From assembly GCF_003515065.1 (NCBI RefSeq), contig NZ_QXGH01000011.1:124001-188000 (forward strand): 64,000 nucleotides of DNA. The letters run 5' to 3'. Below are positions 1-8,492 of the stretch, in pieces; within the stretch, counting starts at the first letter, position 1, and every line of letters starts with the position of its first letter. The position numbers and the translations under genes were made by a program. Under the pieces are notes generated by a model. The model saw only the letters and a list, made by a program, of their open reading frames with translations, had not been told where the DNA came from and made no database searches. The stretch comes from Nocardioides immobilis. Lineage in GTDB: Bacteria; Actinomycetota; Actinomycetes; Propionibacteriales; Nocardioidaceae.

Positions 1-1463
1 TCGAGCTCGGAACCGATCACCACGAAGTCGCCCGCGATGACGCCGAGGACGTCGCCCTCCTGGCAGGGTCCGGCCGACGTCATCGCCTCCTTGACCGCGA
101 TCGTGACCGCACCGTGCTTCACGTGCCGCGCGGTCGCGGTCATCTCGGTCACGTCCTGGTCGAAGGTCCGACCTGGCTCGTGCACGGCGATCGCGGCCAG
201 TCCCTGGACCTGGGCCTCGGTGGGGATGACCGAGATCCGGAGTCCCTGCGCGGTGCCGTCGGACTCCGCCGTGCTCGCGGCGACGCGGGCGGCCCGGACC
301 GAGTCGGGGTCGTTGGGCAGGATCACGATCTCCTGGGCGCCGCTCCCGGAGATGGCGTCGAGCAGCTGGCCGGTCGACGGCCGGCGACCGGGGCCGCCTT
401 CGACGACCAGCGCGCCGGCGTCGGCGAAGAGGGCCGCCAGACCAGGACCTGCGGCCACGGCGATCACCGTGCGGCCCGCCGGCGCCGGACCCCGGTGACC
501 GGGAGGCGCCTCGCCGGCGGCTGCCGCGACCTGCTCGGCGAAGTGCGTCACCCGGATCCGGTGAGGGCGACCGACGGCCAGGCCGGCCTCGATGGCGGCG
601 CCGACGTCGTCGACGTGGACGTGGACGTTCCACAGCCCGTCGCCGCCGACGACCACGACCGAGTCGCCGAGCTCGCCCAGCCGGGCGCGCAGCGACGGGA
701 TCTCGCCGTCCTGGGTGTCGAGGAGGTACATCACCTCGTACGCCGGCCCGTCGATGCTGAGGTCGCCCGCGCCGGCCGGCGCCAGCTGCGGCACCGGGAT
801 CGCGTGCTGGCCGAGCGGCTGGGTCACCGGGACCGGGCGCTTGCCGGTGAGGACCGTCTCGGCGGCGTCGAGGATCACGCACACCCCGCGGCCACCGGCG
901 TCGACCACGCCGGCACGGGCGAGGACCTCGAGCTGCTCGGGCGTGTGGCCGAGTGCCTCCCGGGCGGCGCCGGCGGCGGCGCGGATCACGTCATGGGTCC
1001 GGGCGGCCGGGTCCTTGACCGACTCCGCGGCGGCGTCGGCGGCCGCTCGGGCGACGGTGAGCATGGTGCCCTCGACCGGCTCCCCCACGGCCGCGTAGCT
1101 CGCCTCGGTCGCCCGCCGCAGCGCCTCTGCCATCACCTCGGCGTTGCGGTCGTCGTCGGTGGCCGACGAGATCCGGCGCGCGATCGCCCCCAGCATCTCG
1201 CTGAGGATCACGCCCGAGTTGCCCCGGGCCCCGAGCAGGGCGCCCCGGGAGAAGGCCGCCAGCGCGGCCCGCCTCGGAGCACCCGGAACCTCGCGGATCG
1301 CGTCCCGGGCGGCGGCGATCGTGAGGTACATGTTCGTGCCGGTGTCGCCGTCGGGCACCGGGTAGACGTTGAGGGCGTCGATCTCCTCGCGCGCCTCGGA
1401 CAAGGCGTCGACAGCGATGTCGACGAAGCGCAGCACGGTGCCGAGCTCGATGCCGCCTGCCAT
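1..1463 (-). CDS. DAK2/DhaL-domain protein (FakA/YloV family), C-terminus cut by window edge
   Basis: The reading frame opens with ATG at 1463 and runs off the left edge, so the last part of the protein is missing. An N-terminal DhaL-type domain carries the motif NVYPVPDGDTGTNM at residues 32-45, whose aspartates bind Mg-ATP in dihydroxyacetone kinase and fatty acid kinase A. It is followed by the glycine-rich RGALLGARGNSGV segment. The visible second half matches the C-terminal FakA-like region. In Firmicutes FakA phosphorylates fatty acids held by FakB; in actinomycetes the substrate is not settled and no FakB gene is visible here. It diverges from rpmB, 125 bases away. In many bacteria this gene family sits between rpmB and recG, so recG may lie beyond the left edge. 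Family assignment is secure; the exact reaction is inferred. Confidence 0.9.
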   Translation of the reverse strand, partial: MAGGIELGTVLRFVDIAVDALSEAREEIDALNVYPVPDGDTGTNMYLTIAAARDAIREVPGAPRRAALAAFSRGALLGARGNSGVILSEMLGAIARRISSATDDDRNAEVMAEALRRATEASYAAVGEPVEGTMLTVARAAADAAAESVKDPAARTHDVIRAAAGAAREALGHTPEQLEVLARAGVVDAGGRGVCVILDAAETVLTGKRPVPVTQPLGQHAIPVPQLAPAGAGDLSIDGPAYEVMYLLDTQDGEIPSLRARLGELGDSVVVVGGDGLWNVHVHVDDVGAAIEAGLAVGRPHRIRVTHFAEQVAAAAGEAPPGHRGPAPAGRTVIAVAAGPGLAALFADAGALVVEGGPGRRPSTGQLLDAISGSGAQEIVILPNDPDSVRAARVAASTAESDGTAQGLRISVIPTEAQVQGLAAIAVHEPGRTFDQDVTEMTATARHVKHGAVTIAVKEAMTSAGPCQEGDVLGVIAGDFVVIGSEL

Positions 1464-1489
1464 GGGGTCAATCTAGAGGATGTGGCGAT

Positions 1490-1519
1490 TTCGGACTGCC
1501 GCCGACATTCGGCTAATCT
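1490..1519 (+). promoter_or_regulatory. candidate rpmB promoter
   Basis: A TAATCT hexamer at 1514-1519 fits the actinobacterial -10 pattern TANNNT. TTCGGA at 1490-1495 lies 18 bases upstream as a weak -35. A start near 1526 would leave a leader of about 60 bases before rpmB. This rests on sequence resemblance only. Confidence 0.4.
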
Positions 1520-1588
1520 GATCCGGTTGCCCTCTCACCGGGGCACCCATGAACTTGAGTCAGAAAACCGATCTGTAGGAGCAAACCC

Positions 1589-1774
1589 GTGGCTGCCGTC
1601 TGCGACATCTGCGCGAAGAAGCCGGGCTTCGGCAACAACCGGCCCTGGTCGCGCAAGATCACCAAGCGACGCTTCAACCCGAACATCCAGCGCGTCCGCG
1701 CGGTTGTCAACGGCACCCCGAAGCGTCTGAACGTCTGCACCGGCTGCATCAAGGCCGGCAAGGTCACCCGCTAG
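1589..1774 (+). CDS. rpmB: 50S ribosomal protein L28, zinc-binding form
   Basis: This 61-residue protein has the standard L28 length and composition. Two cysteine pairs, CDIC near the N-terminus and CTGC near the C-terminus, form the zinc ribbon of the C+ type of L28; the zinc-free paralog used under zinc starvation lacks them. Translation begins at a GTG at 1589, with AGGAG at 1577-1581 seven bases upstream. The stop codon at 1772-1774 abuts a very long perfect inverted repeat that fills the whole gap to the convergent thiL gene. Confidence 0.97.
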   Translation: MAAVCDICAKKPGFGNNRPWSRKITKRRFNPNIQRVRAVVNGTPKRLNVCTGCIKAGKVTR

Positions 1775-1775
1775 A

Positions 1776-1870
1776 GATCGAATCGGGCGAAATCCGAAAC
1801 GAAACGGGAGGAGTCCACGGCTTGGCCGTGGACTCCTCCCGTTTCGTTTCGGATTTCGCCCGATTCGATC
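1776..1870. terminator. perfect 45-bp inverted repeat between convergent rpmB and thiL
   Basis: The arms are 1776-1820 and 1826-1870, separated by the 5-base loop CTTGG. I compared the two arms base by base and found no mismatch. The repeat begins one base after the rpmB stop codon and ends one base before the thiL stop codon, so it occupies the whole 97-base intergenic region. A bidirectional terminator is the simplest role. There is no T-run, which is common for actinobacterial terminators. The perfect 45-base stem is far longer than needed for termination. Confidence 0.85.
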
Positions 1871-1871
1871 C

Positions 1872-2861
1872 TCAGAAGTGGGTCCAGCCGGTGGGACCCT
1901 CGTACGGCGAGCCGTCGACCGTGACGCCCGGCCCGTCGGGCCCGGGATCGGCCACGGCACCGATCCGCACCCATCCCTCGGGCAGCGCGGTGCCGGCGGG
2001 GAAGGTCGCGAGCAGCGAGTGGTCGTCTCCTCCCCCGAGCACGAAGGTCAGCGGGTCGGCACCCGTCGCGCTGCCGACGGCGAGGAGCGGCTCGGGGATG
2101 TCGAGCGTCGCCGACGTGACGTCGATGCCGACCCCGCTGGCGTGGGCGACGTGGGCGGCGTCGGCGAGGAGCCCGTCGGAGACGTCGATCATCGCGGTCG
2201 CGCCGGCGTCGGCGGCGAGCTGGCCCGCGTCGTACGGCGGCTGCGGGCGCCGGTAGGCGTCGACCAGGACCCGGGGCGAGCGGAAGCCCCGCCCCAGCAC
2301 CGCCAGGCCACCGGCGGCCCAGCCCTGCCGCCCGCACAGAGCGAGCACGTCGCCGGGCTGGGCGCCGGAGCGGAGCACCGGCGAGACCGTGCAGGCGCCC
2401 AGGACGGTGACCGCGACCGTGATCTTGTCGGAGCTCGTCACGTCACCGCCGACGACGCCGGCGCCCACCGACGCGCACTCCTCGGCGAAACCCCGGACGA
2501 AGTCGAGGGCCCACCGGGCCGGGAGGGTCGGTGGTGCGGCGAAGCCGACCGTCAGCCAGGCGGCTCGTCCGCCCATCGCGTTGACGTCGGAGAGGTTCTG
2601 AGCGGCCGCCCGGTGGCCGATGTCGATCGCGTCGGCCCAGTCCTTGCGGAAGTGGCGGCCCTCGACCATCAGGTCGGTCGACACCACGACGTGGCCCCGC
2701 CTCACCCGCAGCACCGCCGCGTCGTCGCCCGGGCCGACGAGCACCTCCTCGCCAGGCGCGACCTCCGCGACGATCCGGGTGACGTGGTCGATCAGCCCGA
2801 ACTCGCCGAGATCGGCCAGCGTGGCGTCGGGGGCGGGGAGCGCGTCAGGCACGGAACCCAT
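1872..2861 (-). CDS. thiL: thiamine-monophosphate kinase
   Basis: ThiL phosphorylates thiamine monophosphate with ATP to give the cofactor thiamine diphosphate. At 329 residues it has the normal family length. The AIRS-fold motifs are present: GPGDDAAV at residues 43-50, STDLMVEGRHF from residue 61, the SDVNAMG segment at 91-97, and later GGDVTSSD and DVSDGL. The ATG at 2861 is chosen because it lies a short distance before the conserved ATLADLGEFGLI start of the family; the frame stays open further upstream without homology. The gene is convergent with rpmB across the 45-bp palindrome and divergent from the Lrp-like gene, 123 bases away. Confidence 0.95.
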   Translation of the reverse strand: MGSVPDALPAPDATLADLGEFGLIDHVTRIVAEVAPGEEVLVGPGDDAAVLRVRRGHVVVSTDLMVEGRHFRKDWADAIDIGHRAAAQNLSDVNAMGGRAAWLTVGFAAPPTLPARWALDFVRGFAEECASVGAGVVGGDVTSSDKITVAVTVLGACTVSPVLRSGAQPGDVLALCGRQGWAAGGLAVLGRGFRSPRVLVDAYRRPQPPYDAGQLAADAGATAMIDVSDGLLADAAHVAHASGVGIDVTSATLDIPEPLLAVGSATGADPLTFVLGGGDDHSLLATFPAGTALPEGWVRIGAVADPGPDGPGVTVDGSPYEGPTGWTHF

Positions 2862-2984
2862 CCCACCAGATCGGGGCTGTCGCCGAAGAGGCGGTCCGGG
2901 CGTCCGCGCGGTAGGTTGGGCAGTCGCGACCGTCCTGGCGGACGGTCGCCGTCCGTCGACCTCAATCCCCCAGGAGTGCAACCA

Positions 2985-3221
2985 ATGGTGGTGCAGGCCT
3001 ACATCCTGATCCAGACCGACGTCGGCAAGGCCGCCGAGGTCGCCAAGGCGATCGCCGAGGTCAAGGGCGTCACGCTCGCCGAGGACGTCACCGGTCCGTA
3101 CGACGTCATCGTGCGCGCCGAGGCCCGCAACGTCGACGAGCTGGGCAAGCTCGTCGTCTCCAAGGTGCAGAACCTCGACGGCATCACCCGCACCCTCACC
3201 TGCCCGGTCGTCCACATCTGA
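2985..3221 (+). CDS. stand-alone Lrp/AsnC ligand-binding (RAM) domain protein
   Basis: This 78-residue protein is only the C-terminal RAM domain of Lrp/AsnC regulators, with no helix-turn-helix. The pattern of an initial strand (VVQAYILIQ), an amphipathic helix and the VTGPYDVIVR strand is typical. Such stand-alone RAM proteins bind small ligands, often amino acids, and form oligomers; they cannot bind DNA alone. The start is the ATG at 2985 with AGGAG at 2972-2976. The DUF3515 lipoprotein begins two bases after its stop, so the two are very likely cotranscribed, a common pairing beside thiL in actinomycetes. The ligand is unknown. Confidence 0.88.
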   Translation: MVVQAYILIQTDVGKAAEVAKAIAEVKGVTLAEDVTGPYDVIVRAEARNVDELGKLVVSKVQNLDGITRTLTCPVVHI

Positions 3222-3223
3222 CC

Positions 3224-3691
3224 GTGCGACTTGCGGGCCTGCTCGCAGGCCTGTTGCTGCTGTCGGCCTGCGGCGGAGCCGTCGAGGTCGACGTACCCGA
3301 CCTCGACGCCGAGGACTCGGCCGCCTGCGACGCCTTCGCCGACGAGCTGCCGGACACCCTTGCCGACGAGTCCCGGGTGGACATCGAGCCGTCCGACGCT
3401 CCGGCGGCTGCCTACGGCGACCCGCCCGTCGTCGTCACCTGTGGCGTCGGCGAGCCCGCCGGGTTCGGGCTGGGCGCCCAGTGCGAGGTCGTCAACGACG
3501 TGCCGTGGTACATCCCGCCGGAGCAGTACGACGACCTCAGCCTCGACCTCGTGATCACGTCGGCGTGGCACGAGCCCCGCGTGCAGGTGGAGCTGCCGGC
3601 GGAGCTCCGCGGCAACGAGGGCGGGGTCATGGCCGTGCTCTCACCTCTGGTCCAGGAGCACCTCCGCGAGGCCGGGGACTGCGACCTCTGA
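3224..3691 (+). CDS. DUF3515 family lipoprotein
   Basis: This is a 155-residue secreted protein with a short N-terminal hydrophobic segment ending in the lipobox LSAC, so Cys16 is the expected lipidation site. The rest matches the actinobacterial DUF3515 family, with conserved cysteines in the DSAACDAF, VTCGVG, AQCEV and GDCDL segments that could pair outside the membrane. The start is a GTG at 3224, two bases after the stop of the RAM-domain gene. It is tail to tail with ddl, six bases away. Its function is unknown. The conserved linkage to thiL and ddl hints at an envelope role, which is inference. Confidence 0.85.
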   Translation: MRLAGLLAGLLLLSACGGAVEVDVPDLDAEDSAACDAFADELPDTLADESRVDIEPSDAPAAAYGDPPVVVTCGVGEPAGFGLGAQCEVVNDVPWYIPPEQYDDLSLDLVITSAWHEPRVQVELPAELRGNEGGVMAVLSPLVQEHLREAGDCDL

Positions 3692-3697
3692 CCGAGC

Positions 3698-4822
3698 TCA
3701 GCGCAGTCCGGTGCCGCGCTGCAGGGCGAGCGAGACCAGCCGGTCGACGAGGGCCGGGTAGTCCAGCCCGCTCGCGGCCCACATCCGAGGGAACATCGAC
3801 AGCGGCGTGAACCCGGGCATCGTGTTGAGCTCGTTCACCACCAGCGACCCGTCCGGCATCAGGAAGAAGTCGACCCGCGCCAGCCCCTCGCACCCGACGG
3901 CTCGGAACGCCCGCTCCGCCAGCGCCCGCACCTCGGCAGCGGTCTCCTCCGGCACGTCGGCGGGAACGTCGAGCTCGGTGGCCTCCTCGGGGAGGTACTT
4001 GGCCTCGAAGTCGTAGAACTCGTGGTCGCCGGTGATCCGGATCTCGGCCGGCACGGTCGTCTCGACGCCGCCGTCGAGCGTCTCGAGCACACCGCACTCG
4101 ACCTCGCGTGCCCCTTCCGCGGAGACCTCGACCAGCACCTTCGGGTCGTGGCGGAGCGCGCCCTCGATCGCCGCATCGAGCTCGTCGGCGGTGTGGGCCT
4201 TGCCGATGCCGATGCTGGACCCACCGCGCGCCGGCTTCACGAACGCCGGGTAGCCGAGCGCGGCCACCCGCTCCCGGACCGACGCCGGCTCCTCCGCCCA
4301 CTCCCGCTCGGTGACGATCGTGGACGGCAGCACCGGAAGCCCCGCCGCGGCCAGCACCACCTTCAGGTAGGCCTTGTCCATCCCGACGGCGGACGCGAGC
4401 ACCCCGGCCCCGACGTACCGGACCCCGGCCATCTCGAACATCCCCTGGATGGTGCCGTCCTCGCCCCACGCGCCGTGGAGCAGCGGGAAGACGACGTCGA
4501 CGCCCCCGAGCTCACGAGGCGGCGCGGCGGGCTCGCTGACGACCAGGCCGGCACCGCTCCCGGTGCGGGTGAGGGTGACCGGCGCGCGGTCGGCATCGAC
4601 GGACGGCAGCTGGTCGGGGCCCTTGATGGCGTGCCGGTCCGGGTCGTCGGCCTCGAGAACCCAGCGCCCGTCCGGGGCGATGCCGATCGGGATGACCTCG
4701 TAGCGATCGCGGTCCAGCGCCTTGAGCACGCTGCCGGCGGTGACGCACGAGATCGCGTGTTCGGAGGAGCGGCCGCCGAAGACGACGGCGACACGGGTAC
4801 GGCGACCGGTGGGCTCGTTCAT
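3698..4822 (-). CDS. ddl: D-alanine--D-alanine ligase
   Basis: Ddl joins two D-alanines using ATP for peptidoglycan precursor synthesis in the cytoplasm. This 374-residue protein shows the N-terminal VAVVFGGRSSEH motif, the ATP-grasp core with VKPARGGSSIGI, and a C-terminal RVDFFL...NELNTMPGFT metal-binding region. The start is the ATG at 4822, eight residues before the conserved RVAVVFGG. The divergent cystathionine gene begins only 24 bases away at 4847. No clear ribosome binding site fits in that gap, so a leaderless or very short-leader mRNA is likely. Confidence 0.96.
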   Translation of the reverse strand: MNEPTGRRTRVAVVFGGRSSEHAISCVTAGSVLKALDRDRYEVIPIGIAPDGRWVLEADDPDRHAIKGPDQLPSVDADRAPVTLTRTGSGAGLVVSEPAAPPRELGGVDVVFPLLHGAWGEDGTIQGMFEMAGVRYVGAGVLASAVGMDKAYLKVVLAAAGLPVLPSTIVTEREWAEEPASVRERVAALGYPAFVKPARGGSSIGIGKAHTADELDAAIEGALRHDPKVLVEVSAEGAREVECGVLETLDGGVETTVPAEIRITGDHEFYDFEAKYLPEEATELDVPADVPEETAAEVRALAERAFRAVGCEGLARVDFFLMPDGSLVVNELNTMPGFTPLSMFPRMWAASGLDYPALVDRLVSLALQRGTGLR

Positions 4823-4846
4823 CGGCGACGACCCTACCGTTGTCCC

Positions 4847-5950
4847 ATGCCCGAACCCGATGACCAGCCTGCTCACGTCCTGCGCCCGGCGACCATCACC
4901 GTGACGGCAGGACGTCCGGCCCACGAGCCGGACGCGCCGCTCAATCCCCCGATCACGATGGCGTCGACGTACGTCGCGACCGGCGACCTGGAGTACGGCC
5001 GCTACGGCAACCCGACCTGGTCGGCGTTCGAGGAGGTGCTGGGCACGCTCGAGGGCGGCCGGGCGCTGGCGTTCGCGTCCGGGATGGCCGCCGCGTCGAC
5101 GGTGCTCGACCTGGTCGGGCTGCGGGGCGGGGTGGTGGCGCCGCGGCACGCCTACAGCGGCACGGTGATGGCGCTCGCCGACCTCGAGGCGCGGGAGCGG
5201 CTGCACTGCCAGCTGGTCGACATCGCCGACACCGACGCGGTGATCGCCGCGATCAACGACGACGAGGACTGCGCGCTGCTGTGGATCGAGTCGCCGACCA
5301 ACCCGGCCCTCGAGCTCGCCGACATCCCCGCCCTCGTCGCGGCCGCACATGAGCTGGGCGTGCGCGTCGTCGTCGACAACACGTTCGCCACTCCCCTGCT
5401 GCAGCAGCCGCTCGCGCTCGGCGCGGACATCGTCGTCCACTCGGCGACGAAGTACCTGGCCGGCCACAGCGACGTCCAGCTCGGCGCCCTGGTGGTGTCC
5501 GACGACGAGGTGCACGCCGCGCTCAAGGGACGGCGCGACCTCGTCGGCGCGATCCCCGGCCCGTTCGAGACCTGGCTGGCGCTCCGCGGCCTGCGCACCC
5601 TGCACGTCCGCCTCGACCGCGCCCAGGCGAACGCCGCCGAGATCGCCCGACGCCTCGGCGAGCACCCTGCGATCGAGGAGGTGCGCTACCCGGGGTTCGG
5701 CGCGATCGTGGCCGCGGTGGTCGCCGGTGGCGCGCCGGCAGCCGACCTGCTCGCCCACGACGTACGGCTGTGGGTCCACGCCACGTCCCTCGGCGGCGTC
5801 GAGTCCACGCTCGAGCGTCGACGCCGCTGGAGGGCCGAGGCCGCGACCATCCCCGAGGGCCTGGTGCGGCTGTCCGTGGGCATCGAGGACGTCGAGGACC
5901 TCTGGGCCGACCTGGAGCAGGCGCTGGCGGGCATCACGCCCAGGGGCTAG
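4847..5950 (+). CDS. cystathionine gamma-synthase/gamma-lyase family PLP enzyme
   Basis: This is a Cys/Met-metabolism PLP enzyme of 367 residues, slightly short for the family. Motifs include SRYGNPT-like [10 protein letters not shown] near residue 52, FASGMAA around 77-83, the aspartate segment [10 protein letters not shown] at 174-183, and the PLP-lysine motif [11 protein letters not shown] with Lys202. Members catalyse cystathionine synthesis from O-acylhomoserine, cystathionine cleavage, or sulfhydrylation, and motif reading alone cannot separate these. The ATG at 4847 lies 24 bases from the divergent ddl start. Its stop overlaps the end of the convergent gpsA by four bases. Confidence 0.88.
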   Translation: MPEPDDQPAHVLRPATITVTAGRPAHEPDAPLNPPITMASTYVATGDLEYGRYGNPTWSAFEEVLGTLEGGRALAFASGMAAASTVLDLVGLRGGVVAPRHAYSGTVMALADLEARERLHCQLVDIADTDAVIAAINDDEDCALLWIESPTNPALELADIPALVAAAHELGVRVVVDNTFATPLLQQPLALGADIVVHSATKYLAGHSDVQLGALVVSDDEVHAALKGRRDLVGAIPGPFETWLALRGLRTLHVRLDRAQANAAEIARRLGEHPAIEEVRYPGFGAIVAAVVAGGAPAADLLAHDVRLWVHATSLGGVESTLERRRRWRAEAATIPEGLVRLSVGIEDVEDLWADLEQALAGITPRG

Positions 5951-6948
5951 TCGATCTCGGCCTTCGGATCGCGGCTGATGAACGCCTCCATCATCTCGGA
6001 GGTGGTCATCCGACCGGCGACGACCTCATCGACGTGCTCGGCGATCGGGGCCTCGACGCCCGCCTTCTCGGCCAGCGCGCGGATCGAGGAGCACGACTTG
6101 GCGCCCTCGGCGACCTGCCGGGTCGACGCCACGATCTCCTCGACCGTCAGCCCGAGCCCGAGCTTCTCGCCGAACGTCCTGTTGCGCGAGAGCGGCGATG
6201 AGCAGGTGGCGACCAGGTCGCCGAGGCCGGCGAGCCCCATCAGCGTGAGCGGGTTCGCACCGAGCCGCATGGCGAGCCGCGCCGTCTCGGCGAGGCCGCG
6301 GGTGATCAGCGACGCCGTGGTGTTGTCGCCGAAACCCAGCCCGACGGCCATGCCGACGCAGAGGGCGACGACGTTCTTGTAGGCACCGCCCAGCTCGCAG
6401 CCGAGCACGTCGACGCTGGTGTAGGGACGGAACGCCGGCGAGTGGCAGCGCTTCTGCAGCATCGTGACGACGTCCTCGTCGATGCACGCGACGACCGAGG
6501 CGGCCGGCTCCCGGCGGGCGATCTCCTTGGCCAGGTTCGGGCCGCTGACCACCGCGATCCGGCCGGGGTCGACATCGGCGACCTCCTGGATCACCTCGCT
6601 CATGCGCTCCAGCGAGCCGAGCTCGATGCCCTTCATCAGCGACACCAGGACGGCGTCCGGCTCGAGGAACGGCAGGAACGGCTGCAGGTTGGTGCGCAGC
6701 GACTGCGACGGCACCGCCAGTACGACGACGTCGGCCCCGCGCAGCGCCTGCTCGGGGTCGTGGGTCGCGGTGACCGTGCGCGGGAGCTCGATGCCCGGGA
6801 GGTAGTCGGAGTTCTCGCGCCGCTCGCGGATCCCGGCGGCGACCTCCTCCCGGCGGGCCCAGATCACGACATCGTTGCCGGCGTCGGCGAGCACCATGGA
6901 GAACGCCGTACCCCAGGAGCCCGCTCCCAGCACCGCAACCTTGCTCAT
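5947..6948 (-). CDS. gpsA: NAD(P)-dependent glycerol-3-phosphate dehydrogenase
   Basis: GpsA reduces dihydroxyacetone phosphate to sn-glycerol 3-phosphate, the backbone for phospholipids. The 333-residue protein has the N-terminal Rossmann motif GAGSWGTA at residues 8-15, the SLMKGIE segment, the active-site region [11 protein letters not shown], and the [16 protein letters not shown] motif carrying the catalytic lysine. Its ATG overlaps the stop of plsC in an ATGA, so the two genes are translationally coupled and supply consecutive substrates of phosphatidic acid synthesis. Its tail overlaps the cystathionine gene by four bases. Confidence 0.97.
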   Translation of the reverse strand: MSKVAVLGAGSWGTAFSMVLADAGNDVVIWARREEVAAGIRERRENSDYLPGIELPRTVTATHDPEQALRGADVVVLAVPSQSLRTNLQPFLPFLEPDAVLVSLMKGIELGSLERMSEVIQEVADVDPGRIAVVSGPNLAKEIARREPAASVVACIDEDVVTMLQKRCHSPAFRPYTSVDVLGCELGGAYKNVVALCVGMAVGLGFGDNTTASLITRGLAETARLAMRLGANPLTLMGLAGLGDLVATCSSPLSRNRTFGEKLGLGLTVEEIVASTRQVAEGAKSCSSIRALAEKAGVEAPIAEHVDEVVAGRMTTSEMMEAFISRDPKAEID

Positions 6949-7700
6949 GAGGCCTTCTTCCGGTTCTTGAAGCGGTCACCGTGGATCCGCATGTCGTAGC
7001 GCTCGTCCGGCGCTTCCTCGTTGCGGATCAGCTCCACCTGCTGGGTGATCGCAGCCATGATCCGGTCCGTGGCCTCGTTGATGACATCGGCGCTGCGCGG
7101 TTGCCGCGAGGCGAGATCGCCCAGGTCCACCGGCGGCCCGACGCGGGCGACGATCTTCTTGCGCGGGAACACCAACGGCTTCTTCGTGTACGGCGGCAGG
7201 ATCTCCTGCGCGCCCCACTGCCCCACCGGGATCACCGGACAACCCGTCTCCAGGGCGATCCGGGCAGCACCCGACTTGCCGCGCATCGGCCACATCTCGG
7301 GGTCGCGCGTGATCGTCGCCTCGGGGTAGATGATCACTGCCTCGCCCCGTCTGACAGCAGCGACCGCGGACTCGTAGGCACCGACAGCACCGGGCGTCTC
7401 GCGGTGCACCGGGATCTGGCCCGCCTGGCGCAGGAAGAAGCCGAGCGCCTTGTTCTTGAACAGACCGTCCTTGGCCAGGTAGCGCGGGATCCGCCCGTGG
7501 TCGTAGACGAACAGCGCCGAGGTGATCGGGTCCAGGTGGGAGAGGTGGTTGAGCGCGATCACGCAGCCCTGGTCCGCGGGGAGGTTGTCCTCACCGCCGA
7601 TCCACTCGCGTTTCGTGGTCGCAAGCAACGTCGGCTTGATGATCACGACCGCCAGGCCGATGGCCCAGCTGCGCTTCTCCTGCACCTTGCGCACCCTCAC
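6945..7700 (-). CDS. plsC: 1-acyl-sn-glycerol-3-phosphate acyltransferase family protein
   Basis: This is a 251-residue PlsC-family acyltransferase with the NHLSHLD motif (HX4D, His52 and Asp57), the [10 protein letters not shown] motif and a Pro-rich substrate segment VIPVGQWG. It would acylate lysophosphatidic acid at the membrane; some actinobacterial members act on other acceptors such as mannosides. The GTG at 7700 gives a start [12 protein letters not shown] just before the hydrophobic segment; a second GTG at 7694 is also possible. Its stop overlaps the gpsA start in ATGA. It is divergent from cofC. Confidence 0.9.
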   Translation of the reverse strand: MRVRKVQEKRSWAIGLAVVIIKPTLLATTKREWIGGEDNLPADQGCVIALNHLSHLDPITSALFVYDHGRIPRYLAKDGLFKNKALGFFLRQAGQIPVHRETPGAVGAYESAVAAVRRGEAVIIYPEATITRDPEMWPMRGKSGAARIALETGCPVIPVGQWGAQEILPPYTKKPLVFPRKKIVARVGPPVDLGDLASRQPRSADVINEATDRIMAAITQQVELIRNEEAPDERYDMRIHGDRFKNRKKAS

Positions 7701-7785
7701 GGGACGCAGGCTACCGGCCCGTGACCTCTGCCACTGCGCAGGACACCGGTGCGGTCCGCTCGGGCCCACCTGACAGGATCGGCAC

Positions 7786-8463
7786 GTGGTCGCGGACCCG
7801 AAGGTCGATACTGCACAGCACGTCGTCGTGATCCCCGTGAAGCCTCCGGGGGTGGGCAAGACGCGGCTGGTCGGCGTGCCCCCGGAGCAGCGGGTCGCGC
7901 TCGCCCGGGCATTCGCCATCGACACGGTGACGGCGTGCCTCGCGACCGACGGTGTCCAGCGGGTGCTGGTCACCACCGACGACGCCCGGTTCGCGTCCAC
8001 CCTCAGCGCATTGGGAGCGGAGGCCTGCCCGGACGGGGAGAACGGCCTCAACCAGGCCCTGGTCCAGGCGGTCGCCGAAGCTGCGCGCCGCTGGCCCGAC
8101 CTGCGCCCGGTCGCGCTCTGCGCGGACCTCCCTGCCCTGCGCGCCGAGGACCTGGCAACGGCGCTGGCGTCCGTCGCAGGTCGTACGGCGTACGTCGCCG
8201 ATGCCGCGGGCACCGGCACCACGCTCTACACCGCGGCGTACGACGACTTCGACCCCCGCTTCGGCGTCGACTCCGCCGCCGCCCATGCGGCCGCCGGAGC
8301 GTCGCCGCTGCCGGGCGAGCTCCCCGGTCTCCGCCAGGACGTCGACGACGTCGTCAGCCTGCAGGCCGCGGTGACACTGGGGGTCGGGCCGGCCACCCGT
8401 GCGGCACTGGCCGCGGGCGCGTTCTCCGTACCGGAAAGGAACGACGGGCCGCCCTCGTGGTGA
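7786..8463 (+). CDS. cofC: 2-phospho-L-lactate (phosphoenolpyruvate) guanylyltransferase
   Basis: This 225-residue nucleotidyltransferase belongs to the CofC/FbiD family, which makes the guanylated C3 intermediate of coenzyme F420. In mycobacteria FbiD uses phosphoenolpyruvate. Visible motifs are the N-terminal VVIPVKPPGVGKTRL nucleotide-binding segment (residues 13-27), CADLPALR and a late GLRQDVDD with acidic metal ligands. The GTG start at 7786 has AGGA ten bases upstream. The other F420 genes (fbiA, fbiB, fbiC) are not in the window. It is convergent with the HU gene, 29 bases away. Confidence 0.92.
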   Translation: MVADPKVDTAQHVVVIPVKPPGVGKTRLVGVPPEQRVALARAFAIDTVTACLATDGVQRVLVTTDDARFASTLSALGAEACPDGENGLNQALVQAVAEAARRWPDLRPVALCADLPALRAEDLATALASVAGRTAYVADAAGTGTTLYTAAYDDFDPRFGVDSAAAHAAAGASPLPGELPGLRQDVDDVVSLQAAVTLGVGPATRAALAAGAFSVPERNDGPPSW

Positions 8464-8492
8464 GGACGGCCCGTCGCGGGTGATCTGGAAGC

